From Nocardia ninae NBRC 108245 (GTDB taxonomy: Bacteria > Actinomycetota > Actinomycetes > Mycobacteriales > Mycobacteriaceae), in contig NZ_BJXA01000088.1 of the NCBI RefSeq assembly GCF_007990755.1, positions 1-33,200 on the forward strand: a stretch of DNA of 33,200 bases, in the 5' to 3' direction. A program made the translations under genes and the position numbers. The notes under the pieces are model-generated. The model was not told the DNA's origin and made no database searches. It was given only the letters and a program-made list of their open reading frames with translations. This document shows, piece after piece, positions 29,970 to 33,200 of the stretch (positions are counted from its first letter, which is position 1; every line of letters begins with the position of its first letter).

Positions 29970-31097
29970 TTACAGCTCGGGCAGCTCGTGCTCGCCGACC
30001 CGCGCGCTGAGCACCCGCAGATGCTCCAGCCCGCCGCCCAGCGTGCGTTCGATCGCGGTCAACCTGGCCACGTAGTGACTGACCGGGTACTCGGCGGTGA
30101 CGCCGATCCCGCCGTGCAGCTGGATGGCTTCCTGGCCGATGTGCCGCGCCGAGCGACCGACCTGGAGCCGGGCCCGCGAGGCCACCTGGTCGTCGATCGC
30201 GCCGTCGGCCGCGGCCGCGGTGGCGTACAGGCTCATGCTGCGCGCGAGTTCCAGCGACACATACATGTCCGCCGCTCGATGCGTGAGCGCCTGGAACTTC
30301 GACAGGGTGACCCCGAACTGCTTGCGCTGCTTCAGGTAATCGGTCGTCAACCGCAGCGCCTCTTCCATCGCACCGATGGACTCCGCACACAGGCTCGCCT
30401 GCGCCTGGCCCTGTGCGGCCCGAATCGCCTCGGCCGCATCACCATCGCCGCCGAGCAGTTCGGCAGCGGCCTGATCGAACTCGATCTGCGCGCCGCGCTG
30501 CCCGTCCACCGTGCGGTAGGCCTTGCGGCTGACGCCCTGGGCGTCGGCGGCGACCAGGAACAGCCCGGTCCCGCCGCCCGGCAGCTGTGCGCTGACCACC
30601 AGCTCGTCGGCGCAGTCGCCGTGTGTCACCGGATTCTTGATGCCGGTCAGCGCGTACGAATCACCCTGCGGCACAGCGGTGGTCGACAGTTCGGTGGACG
30701 GCCAGCGCACGCCTGGTTCGGCATGGGCGAAGGCCAGCAGCTTGCTGCCCGAGGCCACCTCGGGCAGCACGCGCTGCCGCTGTTCGGTGCTGCCCGCGAG
30801 GGTGATCAGCGCGCCGGGGACCAGCACCGCATCGAGGATCGGCTCCGGCGCCAGCCTGCGCCCCACCTCCTCGAGCACCACCATGGTCTCCACCGGGCCC
30901 GCGCCGACGCCGCCGTCGTCCTCGCTGAAAGTCAGTCCGAGCACGCCGAGTTCGGCGAGCTGCTGCCACACCTCACGGCTCCAGCCGAGTTCGGTGTCGG
31001 TCACCTTCAGCCTGGTCTCCGGGTCGTAGTTGCGAGCGAGCAGCTCACGCACCGTGTCCCGCAGCATTTCCTGTTCATCGGTGAGATCGAAATCCAT
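29970..31097 (-). CDS. Acyl-CoA dehydrogenase, smaller partner
   Basis: 375 residues. Seen: the ACAD N-terminus MDFDLTDEQEMLRDTVREL, a middle domain with AHAEPGVRW, and the C-terminal HGGIGVTAEYPVSHYVARL. The usual tail with a catalytic YEGT-like segment is replaced by IERTLGGGLEH. ATG 31097 has GAGG 8 bases upstream and lies 9 bases after the stop of the next ACAD. Known: actinobacteria use pairs of unlike ACAD subunits as alpha2beta2 enzymes for steroid side chains and similar acyl-CoAs. Inferred: the partner subunit of such an enzyme with the gene at 31107; its own FAD site and activity may be incomplete. Confidence 0.9.
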   Translation of the reverse strand: MDFDLTDEQEMLRDTVRELLARNYDPETRLKVTDTELGWSREVWQQLAELGVLGLTFSEDDGGVGAGPVETMVVLEEVGRRLAPEPILDAVLVPGALITLAGSTEQRQRVLPEVASGSKLLAFAHAEPGVRWPSTELSTTAVPQGDSYALTGIKNPVTHGDCADELVVSAQLPGGGTGLFLVAADAQGVSRKAYRTVDGQRGAQIEFDQAAAELLGGDGDAAEAIRAAQGQAQASLCAESIGAMEEALRLTTDYLKQRKQFGVTLSKFQALTHRAADMYVSLELARSMSLYATAAAADGAIDDQVASRARLQVGRSARHIGQEAIQLHGGIGVTAEYPVSHYVARLTAIERTLGGGLEHLRVLSARVGEHELPEL

Positions 31098-31106
31098 GGC
31101 GGCGCC

Positions 31107-32279
31107 TCACAATCCGAGGATCGTGGAGGCGATGATGGTGCGCTGCACCTCGCTGGAGCCTCCGTAGATGGTTGTCTTGCGGTAGTTCAGATAGCTGGGA
31201 CCGCTGCGCTGCGCCCACCCGGGCGAAGCGATGTCGTCGGCGCCGACCGGCACCGCGTCCGGGCCCGCGATATCGAGCAGCAGCTCGGTGGCGGCCTGCT
31301 GCAACTCCGAGCCACGCAGCTTCAGCACCGAGGACGCCGGATTCGGCTTGCCGTCCGAGGAGTTCGAGACCACGCGCAGCTGGGTGAGTTCCAACGCGAG
31401 CAGCTCGTTCTCAAGTTCGGCGAGCCGCGCCGCGAACAGCGGATCCTCGAGCAGGGTTCCGCTGCCCGACCTGGTCTGCGCGGCATACTCTTTCGCCACG
31501 CCGATCTTCACCTTGGTGCGACCGACGCCGGTGATACCGGTGCGCTCGTTGCCGAGCAGGAACTTGGCGTAGGTCCAGCCCATGTTCTCCTCGCCGACCA
31601 GCTGATCGGCGGGCACCCGGACGTTCTCGAAGAACACCTCGTTCACCTCGTAGCCGCCGTCGATCAACTTGATCGGGCGGATGGTGACGCCGGGCGACTT
31701 CACGTCGAACAGCAGGAACGAGATGCCCGCCTGCTTCTTCGGCGCGCTCGGATCGGTGCGCACCAGGCAGAAGATCCAGTCCGCGTACTGCGCCAGGGTG
31801 GTCCAGATCTTCTGGCCGTTGACGATGTAGGAGTCGCCGTCGCGCACCGCGGTGGTGCGCAGCGAGGCCAGGTCCGACCCCGCGTCGGGCTCGGAAAAGC
31901 CCTGGCACCACCAGATGTCGAGCGCGGCGGTGGGCGGCAGGAAGCGCTGCTTGAGCTCCGGCGAGCCGAAGTGCGCGATCACCGGGCCGACCATCTGGGC
32001 GTTGAACGTCAGCGGATCCGGCACCGAGGCGAGCTGCATCTCGTCCTGCCAGATGTGGCGCTGCATCGGGGTCCAGTCCTTGCCACCCCACTCGACGGGC
32101 CAGTTCGGCACCGCGAGGCCGTGGTCGTTGAGGGCCTTGTGCGAGCGGACGATGTCGTCGCGGGACAGCTCCCTGCCGTATTTGAAGCGCTCACGGATGT
32201 CGGCGGGGATCTCGGTCCGATAGATGTTTCGCAGTTCGTCGCGGAAGGCGACTTCATCGGGGGACAGGCTTATTTTCAT
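31107..32279 (-). CDS. Acyl-CoA dehydrogenase, larger partner
   Basis: 390 residues from ATG 32279, 7 bases after GGAG; the frame upstream to 32354 has no ribosome site. Seen: the FAD/substrate block QGFSEPDAGSDLASLRT, NGQKIWTT, the LLGNERTGITGVGR helix, and the C-terminal IYGGSSEVQRTIIASTILGL. The usual Glu of the YEGT motif is Gly here (YGGS), so the catalytic base must lie elsewhere, as in the actinobacterial FadE subfamilies that work as mixed tetramers. First gene of a two-gene operon with the ACAD at 29970. Inferred substrate: a bulky or branched acyl-CoA; it is not certain to be a steroid. Confidence 0.93.
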   Translation of the reverse strand: MKISLSPDEVAFRDELRNIYRTEIPADIRERFKYGRELSRDDIVRSHKALNDHGLAVPNWPVEWGGKDWTPMQRHIWQDEMQLASVPDPLTFNAQMVGPVIAHFGSPELKQRFLPPTAALDIWWCQGFSEPDAGSDLASLRTTAVRDGDSYIVNGQKIWTTLAQYADWIFCLVRTDPSAPKKQAGISFLLFDVKSPGVTIRPIKLIDGGYEVNEVFFENVRVPADQLVGEENMGWTYAKFLLGNERTGITGVGRTKVKIGVAKEYAAQTRSGSGTLLEDPLFAARLAELENELLALELTQLRVVSNSSDGKPNPASSVLKLRGSELQQAATELLLDIAGPDAVPVGADDIASPGWAQRSGPSYLNYRKTTIYGGSSEVQRTIIASTILGL

Positions 32280-32306
32280 ACGCAGCTCCGTCTGTGTCTC
32301 GTACGT

Positions 32307-32373
32307 CCGAGTCCAACCTACCCTCCGGTAATCCTCCACTGTCGACTGGATCACACAGGTAGGACACGCTCGG
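32307..32373. promoter_or_regulatory. Divergent control region with an inverted GGTAGG motif
   Basis: CCGAGTCCAACCTACC (32307-32322) and GGTAGGACACGCTCGG (32358-32373) are imperfect inverted copies (11 of 16 positions), one pointing to each divergent gene. They could be two half-sites of one regulator. No promoter hexamers stand out. Weak evidence. Confidence 0.3.
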
Positions 32374-32486
32374 CGGGCGTCAACCAGGGGTGGACACCGG
32401 CGCTACCTGGGCGGCACCTCGGACGAACTGGTACGTTGCTGGACGTGGGTTGGGGACCCCGAGACTTTGCGTATCGAGGAGTTCGA

Positions 32487-33200
32487 GTGAACGGCAGGAC
32501 CATCGCACGAGCCAGTACGGCCGTGGCAGCTCTCGGCATCGGCGCGGCACTGACCCTGGGTGGCCCGGCCACCGCCGATCCCGAACCGGCACCGGTGGAC
32601 GCCGGCCTGACCCATCTTGCCGAGATCGCGGGCCCGGACCCGACCGTGCAGGCGGGTGTCGGCGCGCTGACGCAGTACACCAAGCTCGCCGACGTCGCCG
32701 GACTGCGCCACGTGACAAGCGCCTTCACCCCGTTCGCCTACGCCGCACCCACTTTCGGCTGTGGCAGCGTCGGCCCGGTCACCACGATCATCGCGGCCGC
32801 GACCACCGACGGTGCCGGTAACAACCAGGACCTCAATATCGCGCCGGGCACGCTGCGGTTCAGCGCGACGCCCGCGCACACCGGCGCGCCGCTCGCCTCC
32901 GGCCTCGTCGTGGCCTGGGTGAACATCAACAACGGCGCTAGCGGCATCGATTCGCTCGACGACCTCACCGAGTACGGCCTGCCGTCGCTGTCCAAGACGG
33001 TGCACAGCGGACCAGGCACGGTAATTGCCTCGATGTGGGGCATCATCAACTACCCGTTCGCGAACTGCGTGATGACGCCGACCGTCGGCACCTTCATGGT
33101 GCCGGACCAGCCGGTGCACCAGCCGAGCAATCCGGCGAACACGACCGGTCCCGGACTGACCGCGCCCGGCCCCAACGGGACCGAGATCGGCCCGGCCCCG
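32487..33200 (+). CDS. Secreted protein, partial at the right edge
   Basis: 238 codons up to the edge, all open. GTG 32487 has GAGGAG 5 bases upstream. Seen: a signal peptide (NGRTIARAS, hydrophobic AVAALGIGAALTLGG, cleavage site near PATA-DP), then a mature domain with two cysteines (TFGCGSV and FANCVMT) and blocks VVAWVNINNGASGIDSL and TVIASMWGIINYPFANC, then a Pro/Gly/Thr-rich tail that continues outside. I do not recognise the family; such proteins are common as secreted unknowns in Nocardia and relatives. It diverges from the acyl-CoA dehydrogenase operon. Confidence 0.85.
   Translation, partial: MNGRTIARASTAVAALGIGAALTLGGPATADPEPAPVDAGLTHLAEIAGPDPTVQAGVGALTQYTKLADVAGLRHVTSAFTPFAYAAPTFGCGSVGPVTTIIAAATTDGAGNNQDLNIAPGTLRFSATPAHTGAPLASGLVVAWVNINNGASGIDSLDDLTEYGLPSLSKTVHSGPGTVIASMWGIINYPFANCVMTPTVGTFMVPDQPVHQPSNPANTTGPGLTAPGPNGTEIGPAP

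Overview
The window is high-GC DNA with dense, short-spaced genes, GTG and TTG starts, several promoters that look leaderless, Ser/Thr protein kinases with an outer domain, acyl-CoA dehydrogenase pairs and an acetamidase locus like that of mycolic-acid actinomycetes. This points to a Mycobacteriales chromosome, most likely Nocardia or a close relative. That is inference from gene content; no 16S or other marker lies in the window. There are no rRNA or tRNA genes, insertion sequences or CRISPR arrays that I can support.

Layout. (1) 1-1096, minus strand: the first part of an SMC/RecF-like ATPase with a CPxC zinc-hook motif, cut by the left edge. (2) 1518-9205, plus strand: a tightly coupled cluster of SWIM zinc finger-DUF5691 fusion, MoxR-type AAA+ ATPase, DUF5682 protein and VWA protein. 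Its gene content matches the uncharacterised E. coli yehQ-yehL-yehM-yehP set, and it is the best candidate for an undescribed system. A 33-codon ORF bridges the last two genes with start/stop overlaps at both ends. (3) 9210-9896: a vapBC toxin-antitoxin pair behind a near-perfect palindromic operator. (4) 9905-14445, minus strand: a 28-residue peptide, a PAP2 phosphatase, and a MacB/FtsX-type ABC exporter with a clear intrinsic terminator.

(5) 14527-17753: an amide-utilisation locus with a MarR regulator, a divergent AmiC-like ligand-binding protein, an FmdB zinc-ribbon protein and an FmdA acetamidase/formamidase. A 17-base AT-rich motif occurs with one mismatch in both control regions and is the likely operator. 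(6) 17987-19225: a homologue of the autoinducer synthases CqsA/LqsA. (7) 19277-20690, minus strand: a stand-alone, divergent EF-Tu gene preceded by a 35-codon leader ORF whose stop codon touches the first of two mutually exclusive RNA hairpins. (8) 20837-23965, minus strand: HMG-CoA lyase, a 52-codon coupled ORF and a CaiB/BaiF CoA-transferase, then endonuclease IV.

(9) 24274-27861, plus strand: two tandem paralogous transmembrane Ser/Thr kinases, each with a different repeat-rich linker and a shared two-cysteine outer domain. (10) 27901-33200: a GNAT acetyltransferase, a small membrane protein, a Thr/Pro-rich lipoprotein, a pair of acyl-CoA dehydrogenases likely to act together, and the first part of a secreted protein cut by the right edge.

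The window is a run of separate modules rather than one island. The SWIM/MoxR/DUF5682/VWA cluster, the CqsA homologue and the EF-Tu leader are the parts that most deserve follow-up.
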